Assembly (NCBI GenBank): GCA_963710495.1
Contig: CAVQAI010000007.1
Span: forward strand, 434,001 to 498,000
Direction: 5' to 3'
Source of the DNA: Bog-756 sp963710495
GTDB taxonomy: Bacteria > Actinomycetota > Acidimicrobiia > Acidimicrobiales > RAAP-2
DNA: 64,000 nucleotides
This document shows positions 25,782 through 35,608 of the stretch, piece by piece; the first letter of the stretch is position 1, and each line of letters starts with the position of its first letter. Made by a program: the position numbers and the translations under genes. The notes below the pieces were generated by a model that worked only from the letters and a program-made list of their open reading frames with translations, searched no databases and had not been told where the DNA came from.

Positions 25782-26198
25782 TCAGAGTCGGTCGTCGGTC
25801 CCGTTGTCGGGCAACCCGCCGAAATAGCGATCGAGCACATCCTGGAAGAGGTCGTCCTCGGGGGCGGCTCGCATGAACAAGGTCACCGACGAGTGCAGCT
25901 TCTGGGCGTCGACCGGCCCGAAGATCTGCTCAGCGGTGCGGTCCGAACGACCGGCGAGCAAGGCCGAGCACCCCCGTAGCCGGGGACCGAGCACGGGGTG
26001 GTGCAGGTAGGCCACCGCCTCGTCGAGCGACGCGATGGCGAACCTCCGGGCCATCTGGCTGTGCCCGAGGCCGGCGACCTGGGGGAACACGAACCACATC
26101 CAATGGCTCGTCTTTTGCCCGCCGCGCAGCTCGGCCACGGCCCGTTCGTAGACACCGTCAGCGTCCTGGGCGGTGACGAAACGGTCGAGATCGAACAC
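25782..26198 (-). CDS. DUF1810 family protein
   Basis: A 138-residue protein matching DUF1810: MFDLDRFVTAQDADGVYERA, then GQKTSHWMWFVFPQVAGLGH, an HPVLGPRLRGC segment and a C-terminal KLHSSVTLF. Relatives resemble calpastatin-annotated proteins, but function is unknown. It lies 10 bases after the VOC gene on the same strand and probably shares a transcript. Confidence 0.88.
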   Translation of the reverse strand: MFDLDRFVTAQDADGVYERAVAELRGGQKTSHWMWFVFPQVAGLGHSQMARRFAIASLDEAVAYLHHPVLGPRLRGCSALLAGRSDRTAEQIFGPVDAQKLHSSVTLFMRAAPEDDLFQDVLDRYFGGLPDNGTDDRL

Positions 26199-26207
26199 GA
26201 AGGCGGG

Positions 26208-26591
26208 TCAACCGTCGAGACCGGGGGCCGTCACATGTCTCGGCTGGTAGAGCCCGATCTCACCGGCACCCGGGACCGCCAGCCGGACGATCCGCCCGAA
26301 TCCCTGATCCTCGATCGGCCCCGAGAATCGGACGCCTTTCCCTTCGAGCTCGGAGACGGTGGCCTCCACGTCGTCGCACATGAGGTACACCTCGTGATGG
26401 CCGCCGGGCGGAGCGCCGGGCGACCCGACGCCATCGCCGGTCGGATGGACACCCAGCTCGGCGGGGGGAAGCTTGAAGATGAGCCAACCGTCGTGGGCGT
26501 CGACGAACGGGAAGCCGAGCACGTCGCGGAAGAAGGCTCGAGCCGCCTCTGGATCGGTCGCGTAGATGATGGCATGGGTTCCACTGATCAT
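26208..26591 (-). CDS. VOC-family protein
   Basis: A 127-residue glyoxalase-fold protein: HAIIYATDPEAARAFFRDVL at the start, a mid-sequence GGHHEVYLMCDDVEATVSEL, and the end GRIVRLAVPGAGEIGLYQP. Metal ligands are plausible (His in the first strand, His in HHEVYL, Glu in GEIGLY). Start ATG 26591. Probably co-transcribed with DUF1810. Substrate unknown. Confidence 0.86.
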   Translation of the reverse strand: MISGTHAIIYATDPEAARAFFRDVLGFPFVDAHDGWLIFKLPPAELGVHPTGDGVGSPGAPPGGHHEVYLMCDDVEATVSELEGKGVRFSGPIEDQGFGRIVRLAVPGAGEIGLYQPRHVTAPGLDG

Positions 26592-26842
26592 CGCACCAGC
26601 TTCGCATCATCGGGCGGCCCGGATCGACAGGTGGGCGATACCCGGTGGCCGTCGGTTCGTCCTCGGGGACGCCGGGCCGGCCCGGATCACACAACGTTCG
26701 GTGAGAGTTCAGGCCGTCGTGACGAACGCGTCATCCGGCCCCGATAGAAAGCTTGTGGGGCGCCGAAGCACCCGGCGGGGCTCTTTGCGCACGACCGCTC
26801 GACGGACGCCCCGGGATGACCGATCGAGGAGGTTCCGGACGG

Positions 26843-27061
26843 ATGGGGTACGAGTACCGGGTGCTGGCAACACGCTTCCGCGACTGGTGGCTGGTCGAGA
26901 TTCCGACGCTCGCCACCCATGCGGAATGCCGCCTGTTCACCGATGTCGAGCACACCGCCCGGGAGACCATCGCCCGGGCGCTGGACGTCGAGTGCCACGC
27001 CTTCGAGGTGGTCGTCGAGATGCAGCGGGCATGGGACTCCGTGCTCCGAGGTGGCGCCTGA
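26843..27061 (+). CDS. HicB-like/DUF1902-like small protein
   Basis: A 72-residue protein from ATG 26843, chosen because GAGGAGG lies about ten bases upstream. The core WWLVEIPTLATHAECRLFTD, then ARETIARALDVECHAFEV, has the partial RNase-H-like fold pattern of HicB antitoxins and DUF1902. There is no HicA toxin (small dsRBD-like gene) next to it, so it may be an orphan antitoxin or an unrelated homologue. Confidence 0.6.
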   Translation: MGYEYRVLATRFRDWWLVEIPTLATHAECRLFTDVEHTARETIARALDVECHAFEVVVEMQRAWDSVLRGGA

Positions 27062-27077
27062 CGCTGGAGACTCCGTC

Positions 27078-28643
27078 TCAACCGCGCTTTGGTTCCTGCA
27101 CCGGCATGTGCTGGGCCGCAGGCAGCGGGTACGGGGGCTGATCGGTGGCCACCCCGAGCAGGTCGCTACTGGTACAGCCCTTCGAGGCCACGTAGGCGGG
27201 ATCGTTCCGGGTGGCGGGCAGGGCGGGAAGGGAGCGGTCGGGATGGCCCGGCTCGAGGGTGGCGGTCAGATCGCCGACCGCCTTGCGACGCCAGGCCGAG
27301 ATGTTCGGGGCCTTCACCCCGAACCGCTCCTCCAGAAAGCGGAGCTGGGACGTGTGGTCGAAGGTCTCGTGGCTGATCCGCCCGCCCCGGGCAAAGGGGG
27401 AGAGCACGAGGAGCGGCACCCGGAAGCCCAAGCCGACCGGTCCGTCCACGCCGTCGGCGTCAGCCGGCAGGGGTTGGACGGTGAGGTACTCACCCGCGGT
27501 CCCGGCCGGGGCGACGGGCGGGGCCACGTGGTCGAAGAAGCCGTCGTTCTCGTCGTACATGTGGAACACGACCGTCTTCGACCAGACGTCAGGATTGGAC
27601 ACCAGGATCTGAAGGAGCTGATCCGTGAACCACTCACCGAGAAAGGGTGGAGCCGGTGGGTGCTCGTCATACCCCACGGCTGTGCTGATCCAACTCACCT
27701 TGGGCAGCGACCCGGATCGCACGTCGGCCGAGAACTCGTCGGGGAAGGTCGGGAGGAACGCCTTCTGATAGAGGGTGGAGTTGGGATCCTCGTACTGGCT
27801 GAAGTACGGCAGGACGCTGTCGGTGGTCATCCCGACCTTCCGCATGAGGTCGATGGTGTACAGGGCGCCGGGCGGGTTGTAGTACTTCCAACTCACGCCG
27901 GCGTCCTCCAGGACCTCGGGCATGGTGTCCCAGTGCACGCTGAAGAGCGCGTCCGGTGACTGGTTGGTCTTGAGGACCGGTCCGCCCGCCCGGCCGCCGG
28001 GGTCGAGGGTGCCCGACATCTGCATGAGGCGATTCGGGTGGGTCGGGCCCATGACCGAGCAGTGGTACCCGTCGCCCAGGGTGAAGGCGTCGGCCAGGGC
28101 GTAGTAGAAGGGCAGGTCGGCGCGGGTGTAGTAGCCCATGGTGAGGGTGCCCTGCGACGGGCCTTCGTTCTGCGGGGCGGTGTGGACCCGAACGAACGAG
28201 TCCATCGCGCCGCCGTTGCGGCAGGCGTGCTGCGGTCCCCAGTCGTGGGTGAGGTCGAACGTGCAATCCGCGATGTCGGTGGTGACCGTGTCCAGATGGA
28301 ACGGGAGCAGCTTGCCGGTCGGAGCACTGCCGACGTTGGCCGGATAGGCCTGGGCGAACGGCCCGAGGTCGCCGGCGGGGTGGTCGTCGAAGCCGCGGAC
28401 GCCCGGGTAGGTGCCGTAGTAGTGGTCGAACGAGCGGTTCTCCATCATGAGGAAGATCACATGCTCGACGGCACCCAGATCGGATCCGGCCGGCGCCACC
28501 GCCGCCGAGCTCGACACTGTGGATGCGGCGGGGGGCCCGCCGCAGGCGGCCAACAACCCGGCCCCGGATGCCGCGCCGGCGGCGAGGAATTGCCGGCGGG
28601 TAAGGGCGCGGCGCCCGCGGTTCTCGTCCACTCGCTCGGGCAC
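27078..28643 (-). CDS. TAT-exported phosphoesterase (phospholipase C/acid phosphatase family)
   Basis: A 521-residue alkaline-phosphatase-superfamily phosphoesterase. A twin-arginine signal (LTRRQFLAAGAASGAG) ends in a lipobox LLAAC (C34), so it is probably a folded, exported lipoprotein. The catalytic N-terminus HVIFLMMENRSFDHYYGTYP is the phospholipase C signature. Later metal-site regions include TLGDGYHCSVMGPTHPNR and FHMYDENDGFFDHVAPP. It would hydrolyse phosphoesters or phospholipids outside the membrane. Single gene. Confidence 0.92.
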   Translation of the reverse strand: MPERVDENRGRRALTRRQFLAAGAASGAGLLAACGGPPAASTVSSSAAVAPAGSDLGAVEHVIFLMMENRSFDHYYGTYPGVRGFDDHPAGDLGPFAQAYPANVGSAPTGKLLPFHLDTVTTDIADCTFDLTHDWGPQHACRNGGAMDSFVRVHTAPQNEGPSQGTLTMGYYTRADLPFYYALADAFTLGDGYHCSVMGPTHPNRLMQMSGTLDPGGRAGGPVLKTNQSPDALFSVHWDTMPEVLEDAGVSWKYYNPPGALYTIDLMRKVGMTTDSVLPYFSQYEDPNSTLYQKAFLPTFPDEFSADVRSGSLPKVSWISTAVGYDEHPPAPPFLGEWFTDQLLQILVSNPDVWSKTVVFHMYDENDGFFDHVAPPVAPAGTAGEYLTVQPLPADADGVDGPVGLGFRVPLLVLSPFARGGRISHETFDHTSQLRFLEERFGVKAPNISAWRRKAVGDLTATLEPGHPDRSLPALPATRNDPAYVASKGCTSSDLLGVATDQPPYPLPAAQHMPVQEPKRG

Positions 28644-28747
28644 TCGTTCCCCCTCCGTCGCTCGGCCCTACCGTACTCAACCCGGCCGGCCACGCGCCGG
28701 TGACGACCGTCCGGCAGAGCTGTCCCCCTGCGGGTACGGTGACCGTC

Positions 28748-29125
28748 ATGGATTGGGCGCAATGGGCCGTACGACTGGAGGCCGCGCTCGGACCCGATGG
28801 GGACTTCTTGTCCCTGTTCGCGCCGGGCGCACTGTTCAGCGATCCGGTCAACGAACCGACGGCCGATCTCGCCGCCATCGAGGAGATGACGAACGCGTCG
28901 TTCCCCGACTGGCGGCAGGAGATCACCGCCGTCCATGGGGACTCGTCAGGTGGTTCGTTCGAATGGATCGGGCGGGGAACGCTCGGAGGGACCATCCCCA
29001 TCGAGATCCACGGCTGCACGGCCGTCGATGTCGACGACGACGGCCTGGTGACCCGATGGCGCGACTACTTCGACCTGAAGGAGATCGACGCCCAGCTCTC
29101 CCCGCCGGCAGAGGTGGTTCCCTAA
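28748..29125 (+). CDS. SnoaL/NTF2-like protein
   Basis: A 125-residue protein of the cone-shaped NTF2-like fold: DFLSLFAPGALFSDPVNEPT, then SFEWIGRGTL and the end VDVDDDGLVTRWRDYFDLKEI, typical of SnoaL-like domains. ATG 28748. These domains bind small hydrophobic ligands or act as cyclases and isomerases; no catalytic assignment is possible. Divergent from the phosphoesterase gene, 104 bases apart. Confidence 0.85.
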   Translation: MDWAQWAVRLEAALGPDGDFLSLFAPGALFSDPVNEPTADLAAIEEMTNASFPDWRQEITAVHGDSSGGSFEWIGRGTLGGTIPIEIHGCTAVDVDDDGLVTRWRDYFDLKEIDAQLSPPAEVVP

Positions 29126-29141
29126 CCGAGCCGGAATCGGC

Positions 29142-29779
29142 TCACGACAAGAGCCGGTGCAGGTCATCCATCCGCGTGAAGACGGCGTCAGCTCCGTCCA
29201 ACCTCTCAGCCGGCGTGAGAGCCGCGTACCCGAACACCGTCATGCCCGCGGCCCGGGCCGCGGTGACACCGTGCGGGCTGTCCTCGATGACAACGGCTCG
29301 AGGCGCGGGAACACCCATGGCCGCTGCGGCGTGCAGGAACAAGTCGGGCGCCGGCTTGCCGTGGGCAACCTGTTCGGCGCTGAACAAGTGACCGGTGAAG
29401 TAGTCGAGCAGCCCGACCAGCGTGAGCGATCGAACGATCCGCCGAACGCTGCCCGACGACGCCAGGCAGAAGGGCCGGTCCAGACGTTCGAGCACCGAGC
29501 GGATCCCCGGCACGGGCCGGAGCTCGCGTTGCGTAGGCGTCGAACAGACGCTGGTAATAGACCTCGTCGAAGTGTTCCGGGAGATCGCCTCCCGAACGCT
29601 GCCTTGATGATGGCGTGGACGCTGGCGAGGGTGCCGCCCATATAGCGCTCGACACTTTCATCGAGGCTCGTCGGATGGCCGTGCTCGGTCAACAACTCGG
29701 ACAGCACGCGATTGGCCAGTAGCTCACTGTCCACGACGACGCCGTCATTGTCGAAGATCACCAGCTCGAACGAAACCAC
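29142..29779 (-). CDS. HAD-superfamily phosphatase (beta-phosphoglucomutase-like), frame-broken
   Basis: HAD hydrolase with motif I FELVIFDNDGVVVDSELLAN, motif II in FCLASSGSVRR, the lysine in HGKPAPDLFLHAA and motif IV VVIEDSPHGVTAARAAGM. The motif I aspartates are DND, as in related phosphatases. The three parts lie in three frames, with breaks near 29595 (after AAFG) and 29523 (before LRPVPGIRSVLERL). Total length is 3n+2, so two surplus bases restore a 212-residue protein of normal size. Confidence 0.88.
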
Positions 29780-29935
29780 ATGCCCTTCCTAGGCGACACC
29801 GTTTCCGGCGCCTGATCCCCTTCCGATCAGGCCGGAACTTCAGCTCCCGGCCTGTCGACCCGATGACGACGTGGTGCCGCCGGCCCGGAGCGGCGATTTG
29901 CACGGTAGCTGACCCCGACGGGCCAGGATGTTCCT

Positions 29936-31345
29936 ATGACGGAGATGCCGCCACCCGATCCCCCTTCACCTCCCGGCACCTCGCCCTCCCCCGGTGGCCG
30001 CCACGATCTCCTCGCCACCCGGGCCGAACGGCGATCCGAGGGCCAGCGGGCCCGGGCCCGGGCACCCAGAAGCGGCCTCGGCCGGTGGTCGGAGGACCAA
30101 CGCGTCCACGACCCGCTCCAGACCATCATCGATCAGAATGCCGTCCGGGTGGCCGAGCTCCTCCCGTTGCGGCATCACCGCATGGCGGCCTCGCCCTGGA
30201 ACTTCTACCGCGGGGCGGCCGCGGTGATGGCCCACGATCTCGCCTCCCAGCCCGACAGCGGGCTGGACGTGCAGCTCTGCGGTGACGCCCACGTGCTCAA
30301 CTTCGGCCTGTGGGCCACGCCGGAGAGGAATCTCTCCTTCGACCTGCGTGATTTCGACGAGACCCTCCCGGGCCCGTTCGAATGGGACGTCAAGCGTCTG
30401 GTCACCAGCCTGGTCGTCGCCGGCCGGGAGAACGGGATGAAGGCAAGCCGTGCCGACAAGGCGGTGGCCGCCGCGCTGGAGGCCTACCGGACCCGCATGC
30501 GCCGGTACGCCCGCACCGGCGAGCTGGACATCTGGTACGACGCCATGCACGTCGACAGCCTGCTGTCCTGCTTCGAACCTGCCGACCGGGGGCGGGTATC
30601 GGTCCACATCGAGAAGAAGCGGAAGCACCGGACCCACCTCGGCGCCTACACCAAGCTCACCACCATGGCCCACGGCCGGCCGCGGATCACCGAGGACCCA
30701 CCCATCCGGGTGACGATCGACGACGACGAGCAAAGCGAGCTGGTCGACATACTGCTGGCCGGGTACCGCATGACCCTCCAGGCGGACCGCCGTCGTCTGT
30801 ACGACCGGTTCACCGAGGCGGACGTCGTCCGCCAGGTCGTCGGGGTGGGCAGCGTGGGGATGCGGGTCTACCTGGTCCTGTTCGAGGGTCGCAGCGGCAC
30901 CGACCCGCTGTTCCTCCAGGTCAAGCAAGCCGGTCCCTCGGTCTACGAGTCACCGGGCCGGCCCAGCCGTCACAGCCATCATGGCGAGCGGGTGATCCAT
31001 GGCAAGCGCATGGTCCAGAGTGCTACCGACATCTTCGTGGGCTGGGGGTCGCTCGACGGCCACGACTACTACGTCCGACAATTCCGCGACATGAAGATCA
31101 TCCCGACCATCGAGCTCATCAGTCCGGTCCTCATCGAGTTCGCCTCGGCCTGCGGGGAGACGCTGGCCCGGGCCCACGCCCGCTCGGGCGACCCGGTGGC
31201 CATCGATGCCTACCTGGGCAAGGGTGCCGCCTTCGATCGGTCCATGGCCCGGTTCGCCGACCGGTATGCCGACCAGAACGAACATGACCATGCCCGGCTG
31301 GCGGAGGCCATTGCCGCCGGGCAGATCCCAAGCCGTCCGATCTGA
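29936..31345 (+). CDS. DUF2252 domain protein
   Basis: A 469-residue DUF2252 protein with a kinase-like fold pattern. Conserved blocks are FYRGAAAVMAHDLA, LCGDAHVLNFGLWATPERNL, FDLRDFDETLPGPFEWDVKR and, late, YYVRQFRDMKI. The N-terminal 60 residues are Pro/Arg-rich and variable. The GDxHxxN and DFD motifs resemble aminoglycoside-phosphotransferase active sites, so small-molecule phosphorylation is possible but unproven. ATG 29936. Confidence 0.92.
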   Translation: MTEMPPPDPPSPPGTSPSPGGRHDLLATRAERRSEGQRARARAPRSGLGRWSEDQRVHDPLQTIIDQNAVRVAELLPLRHHRMAASPWNFYRGAAAVMAHDLASQPDSGLDVQLCGDAHVLNFGLWATPERNLSFDLRDFDETLPGPFEWDVKRLVTSLVVAGRENGMKASRADKAVAAALEAYRTRMRRYARTGELDIWYDAMHVDSLLSCFEPADRGRVSVHIEKKRKHRTHLGAYTKLTTMAHGRPRITEDPPIRVTIDDDEQSELVDILLAGYRMTLQADRRRLYDRFTEADVVRQVVGVGSVGMRVYLVLFEGRSGTDPLFLQVKQAGPSVYESPGRPSRHSHHGERVIHGKRMVQSATDIFVGWGSLDGHDYYVRQFRDMKIIPTIELISPVLIEFASACGETLARAHARSGDPVAIDAYLGKGAAFDRSMARFADRYADQNEHDHARLAEAIAAGQIPSRPI

Positions 31346-31377
31346 CCGCCCCATCTGACCGCCCCACCTGACCGGCC
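31340..31377. repeat. Short tandem repeat at the DUF2252 stop
   Basis: ATCTGACCGCCCC occurs twice head to tail (31340-31352 and 31353-31365), followed by a degenerate third copy (ACCTGACCGGCCC). The first copy contains the stop codon of the DUF2252 gene. No further function is visible in the 213 bases to the next gene. Confidence 0.7.
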
Positions 31378-31558
31378 CGGGCGAGGTGCCCCCGAGTGGT
31401 GTCGCTCAAACAGTGATCCGTGCCTCGCGCCGGCTCGAGAGGTGCGCCAAGCCAAGGCGTTGCGACGGGCCGCGGCGGACGGAACCGCTGCGGTGGGGCG
31501 GGCAAGCCGCCAATCAGGTCTCCATGATGCGGCCGGCTCAGGCAAACAAGCCCGACCG

Positions 31559-32107
<549 letters not shown>

Positions 32108-32417
32108 CGGCGCAAGAGTACCGCCGATGGGGTACACCGGCGATGCGTCGCTCACATAATGATCCGTCGTAAATGTGGGTGGGATGGTGGGTCCGGCTGG
32201 GGCTTTGGAGATGACGGGTGGACCGCGAACAGGGCTGGAGCGGCTTGCTCGTTCGCACACCCGTCGGCTCGGGAGGTGCACCCGGCCGAGGCGTTGTTGT
32301 CGGCCACGGAGGGTGGAACCGATCGTGCATGACACGTTGCACACGTTGCACACGGGGCCCGAAGACGGCTCTCGACAGAGTCACCCTCGACTGGATCACC
32401 AAATTCGTGACAACTCC
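32108..32417. other. 310-base gap with a short tandem repeat
   Basis: No gene is supported. The open minus-strand frame continues upstream of 32107 but encodes Pro/Ser/Arg-rich, non-conserved sequence. The 9-base unit ACACGTTGC is repeated in tandem at 32332-32349. Promoter elements for the reductase gene presumably lie near 32150, but none is clear. Confidence 0.5.
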
Positions 32418-33416
32418 CTAGCCCACCTTGAGGGCCGGAACCACCTCGGTCATGAACCGTCGCAACGTCTCGTCCTCGGGAAGGTCGCGCAGCCACAGGA
32501 TCAGTCCCCGGCAGCCGGCGTCCACAAAGGCCTGGGTCTTCTCGACCACCTGGTCGACCGTGCCGACCAGGTTGTCGGCCAGGTACTGCTCGGTCGACTC
32601 CCCGCCCCAGAGATTCCCGCCCCCCTCCGATGCGCACCAGGAGCGGGCCTCGGCGTCGGTGTCGAAGAGCCGGCAGTCGGGACCATGGGTCCGGGTGATG
32701 TCCTCGAAGCGCCGGCCCACCTCCTCGCAGTACCGGGCCAGCAGGCCCGATTTGCGCTCGAACGCCTCCAGTCCCACCTGCCAGTTGGTCAGGTCGGCCC
32801 GTCGGGCGGCGATACGGAGGTTGACGCGTTCCCCGCCGCCACCCACCAACACGGGGGGCAGCTGCTGGACCGGTTTCGGATCGCAGTAGGCCCCGTCGAA
32901 GTGCAGATGGTCGCCGTCGAAGGTGACCGTCTCCTCGGTCCACATCCTCCGGACCACCTCGAGCGTCTCGTCGAGGACGGCCAGACGGACCCGGTCGGGA
33001 GGGTACTCGTACCCGTAGGAGTGGTACTCCTCGTGGAACCAGCCGGCACCGAGCCCGAGGATGAGGCGTCCACCCGAGTAGACGTCCACACAGGCGGCTT
33101 CCTTGGCCAGCAGACCGGCGTGGCGGTAGGAGGCGCAAGTCACCAGCTGACCGAGGCCCACCCGCTCGGTGCACTGGGAGAGGGCGGCCAGCATGGTGAA
33201 GGCCTCGAACACGTGGGTCGGTTCCCGCCGTGGCACCGTCTCGACGTGGTCGTAGACCCACACATGGTCGTAGCCGAGGGCCTCGGCCAAGCGGGCCAGC
33301 TCGACCGAGCGCGCCCAGGCATCGGGGCCACTCCAACCCGTGTACTCGAGCTTCCAGCCTTGCGGGACGAAAACGCCCACTTCCAGACGGTCGCCACCGC
33401 CGGCCGGTCCGCTCAC
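32418..33416 (-). CDS. LLM-class (F420-type) flavin-dependent oxidoreductase
   Basis: A 332-residue luciferase-like TIM barrel: RLEVGVFVPQGWKLEYTGW, LARLAEALGYDHVWVYDHVE, ERVGLGQLVTCASYRHAG and ILGLGAGWFHEEYHSYGYEY, typical of F420-dependent family members. The GTG start at 33416 overlaps the preceding VOC stop (GTGA). It ends the dehydrogenase-VOC-LLM operon, which suggests a redox step in degradation or modification of an organic compound, not identified. Confidence 0.9.
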   Translation of the reverse strand: MSGPAGGGDRLEVGVFVPQGWKLEYTGWSGPDAWARSVELARLAEALGYDHVWVYDHVETVPRREPTHVFEAFTMLAALSQCTERVGLGQLVTCASYRHAGLLAKEAACVDVYSGGRLILGLGAGWFHEEYHSYGYEYPPDRVRLAVLDETLEVVRRMWTEETVTFDGDHLHFDGAYCDPKPVQQLPPVLVGGGGERVNLRIAARRADLTNWQVGLEAFERKSGLLARYCEEVGRRFEDITRTHGPDCRLFDTDAEARSWCASEGGGNLWGGESTEQYLADNLVGTVDQVVEKTQAFVDAGCRGLILWLRDLPEDETLRRFMTEVVPALKVG

Positions 33417-33859
33417 CTGGCGAACTCCCACCACTGGACCTCGCACATCATCGGTAGCAGGTAGCCGACGTAGAGCGAGTGGATGGTGACCACCTTCTGG
33501 TCGTCGGCATGGAGGTCGATGAGGTCGACCCGGTCGTCACGATCCCGAAAGGCGACGGCCCGATCCCGGACTCCGACCAACTCCTCCATGGACCCGACCG
33601 AAAAGCCGAAATGGTCCATCCGGGGACAGTGCATGGGGTCGTCCTCGGCGATGAGGAAGATGAACTGGTCCCAGTGGACGCACGAGAAGATCAGGCGGCG
33701 GCGGTCCTCGGTCATCACCTCGATCTCGTCGAATCCGAACACCTCGCTCCAGAACCGGCAGAGATCGGCACGGTTGGTCTCGTCGAGGAGGTCGGCCGGC
33801 AGGCTCATGGCCACATGGTTGAAGTGTGGGTTGCCGGTCGGGTAGAAGCGGTGCGCCAT
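33413..33859 (-). CDS. VOC-family protein of the dehydrogenase operon
   Basis: A 148-residue glyoxalase-fold protein: FNHVAMSLPADLLDETNR, FWSEVFGFDEIEVMTEDRRR, and PRMDHFGFSVGSMEELVGV, with a Trp-rich end (CEVQWWEFAR). Candidate metal ligands are the His in FNHVAMS and the His in MDHFGFS. The ATG overlaps the dehydrogenase stop (ATGA) and the stop overlaps the LLM start, so three genes are translationally coupled. Confidence 0.87.
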   Translation of the reverse strand: MAHRFYPTGNPHFNHVAMSLPADLLDETNRADLCRFWSEVFGFDEIEVMTEDRRRLIFSCVHWDQFIFLIAEDDPMHCPRMDHFGFSVGSMEELVGVRDRAVAFRDRDDRVDLIDLHADDQKVVTIHSLYVGYLLPMMCEVQWWEFAR

Positions 33860-34950
33860 CACGGCCTCCCGGTCGAGGTCGGCGCCACCCGGGCACCTTC
33901 GGACAGCCGGGGGACCACCATCACCTTGCCGGCATAGCGGCCTTCCGACAGGTCGACCAAGGCGGCCGACAGACCGTCGAGCGGGACGTCTTCGGTCTCG
34001 ATCAGCAGGTCCGTGGGGAAGTCGTCGGAGGCCAGCAGCTCGAGGGCCCGGGCAAACCCCCCCTGGTCGTAGATGAACGAGCCGACCACATGGAGCTCGT
34101 TGAGGATGAAGCGGTTGGGGTCGAACGTCGGCGCCTCGATGCCGGCGCCGACCAGAGCCAGGGTTCCGCCCCGCCGTAGCTGGTGGAACCCCATCTCCAT
34201 GGCCGGCTTCTTGCCGGAGCACTCGAGCACGACGTGGGCGGCACGCTCGGAGATCCGCTCCGGCTCCCACGGCGGGAACGTCTCGAGCTCGGTGGGGTCG
34301 AGCACCACGTCGGCACCGAGGTGATGGGCCAGCTTCCGGCGCCGTTCCCCGGGCTCGACGACGGTGATCGGTCCGATGCCGAGCGCCACCAGCGCGGCCA
34401 CCGACAGCGCACCGATGGGGCCGGCTCCGATGACCATCACGCTGTCACCAGGACCGACCCCCGAGCGGGTGATGCCGTGGAGGGCGACGGCCATCGGCTC
34501 GGCCAACGCCGCCTGGCGGGCCCCGAGGCCCGGTGGCAGACGCACCAGCGCGACCGCCCGCACCAGCACATACCGGGCGAAGGCACCGTCATGCCCATCG
34601 ACCACCGATCCCTGACGGTCCTCACATTGCGACGGTTTGCCTTCGAGGCACCGGCGGCACCGACCGCATTTGGGCGACGAGCCGCCGACCACGGTCTCCC
34701 CGAGCTGCCAGCCGTCCACCCCTTCGCCCAAGGCCACGACCTTGCCGGTGAACTCGTGGCCGGCCACCAGCCCGGGCTTGTCACCCCAGCCCTCGAGCAG
34801 CATGTGGATGTCGGAGCCGCAGATACCGCAGTGGTCCACCTCCAGCAGCACTTCACCCGGACCCGGCCGCGGAACGGGCCGTTCCTCGACCACCACCTCG
34901 CCCGGTCGCCGGTACACCGCAGCGGGCATGACTTCCGGCAGCTTGGTCAT
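33859..34950 (-). CDS. Zinc-binding alcohol dehydrogenase family (MDR)
   Basis: A 363-residue medium-chain dehydrogenase. Catalytic zinc ligands are in DHCGICGSDIHML and GHEFTG, the structural zinc loop is CGRCRRCLEGKPSQC, and the cofactor site is VMVIGAGPIGALSVAALVALG. The later ECSGKKPAMEMGF and GSFIYDQGGFARALELL fit sorbitol/threonine-dehydrogenase-like relatives. It oxidises a secondary alcohol or polyol, not identified. First gene of the operon with the VOC and LLM genes. Confidence 0.93.
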   Translation of the reverse strand: MTKLPEVMPAAVYRRPGEVVVEERPVPRPGPGEVLLEVDHCGICGSDIHMLLEGWGDKPGLVAGHEFTGKVVALGEGVDGWQLGETVVGGSSPKCGRCRRCLEGKPSQCEDRQGSVVDGHDGAFARYVLVRAVALVRLPPGLGARQAALAEPMAVALHGITRSGVGPGDSVMVIGAGPIGALSVAALVALGIGPITVVEPGERRRKLAHHLGADVVLDPTELETFPPWEPERISERAAHVVLECSGKKPAMEMGFHQLRRGGTLALVGAGIEAPTFDPNRFILNELHVVGSFIYDQGGFARALELLASDDFPTDLLIETEDVPLDGLSAALVDLSEGRYAGKVMVVPRLSEGARVAPTSTGRP

Positions 34951-35073
34951 GACGTCACCTCCCCCGTCCGGCTGGGGGCCGGTGAATCCGACGCCCGACC
35001 CAGATGTGACAGTGGCGTCACTCTATCCAGCCGAGGGCGGCCAGGAGGTCCCGTCGGGTCCGGGGCCTGCCGG

Positions 35074-35493
35074 TCAGGATGGCGGCCGTCCGGGCGCGAC
35101 CAGCTCGATGTCGTTGCCGTCCGGATCGTGCAGCTGAAGCGAAGGGTTCCCGTTCTCCAGGACGATCCCGTCGTGGAGAACACCGATCCGGCGCAGATGA
35201 CCGGCCCAGTCCCACAGCGCGTCCACGTCGGGCACGGCGAAGGCCAGATGGTCGAGGCCGCAGCCGGATCGCGTCGAGAGGACGCGCGCCGTGTCCGGAG
35301 CGGTGCTCAAGACGAAGACGAGTCGGGCCCGCCGATGCCGAAGGGCGACATAGCCGTCACCGGCCACCTGCTGCTCGAGCCCGAACACGGCCGTATACCA
35401 GTCGGCGCTCGTTCGGAGATCGGCCACCACCAGCTGGACGTGTGAGAGCCCGGTGATGGGGGCGGCCGGGGCCGATCCGGCTTGGCTGGTCAC
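35074..35493 (-). CDS. VOC-family protein
   Basis: A 139-residue glyoxalase/bleomycin-resistance-fold protein: ITGLSHVQLVVADLRTSADW, YTAVFGLEQQVAGDGYVAL, GCGLDHLAFAVPDVDALWDW and LQLHDPDGNDIELVAPG. The His in LSHVQL, His in LDHLAF and Glu in DIELVA form the classical metal triad. GTG 35493 is the likely start. It lies 123 bases upstream of the dehydrogenase operon on the same strand. Confidence 0.87.
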   Translation of the reverse strand: MTSQAGSAPAAPITGLSHVQLVVADLRTSADWYTAVFGLEQQVAGDGYVALRHRRARLVFVLSTAPDTARVLSTRSGCGLDHLAFAVPDVDALWDWAGHLRRIGVLHDGIVLENGNPSLQLHDPDGNDIELVAPGRPPS

Positions 35494-35608
35494 CGGGGCC
35501 ACCCTACCGGCACGCCCGCCGGCCGCTGACCACCGCGCACCACGGACGAGGATCAAGATGGCCGACGCGGGACGGCGTTCCCCGGGCGGGGAACGGTACG
35601 GTGGACGT

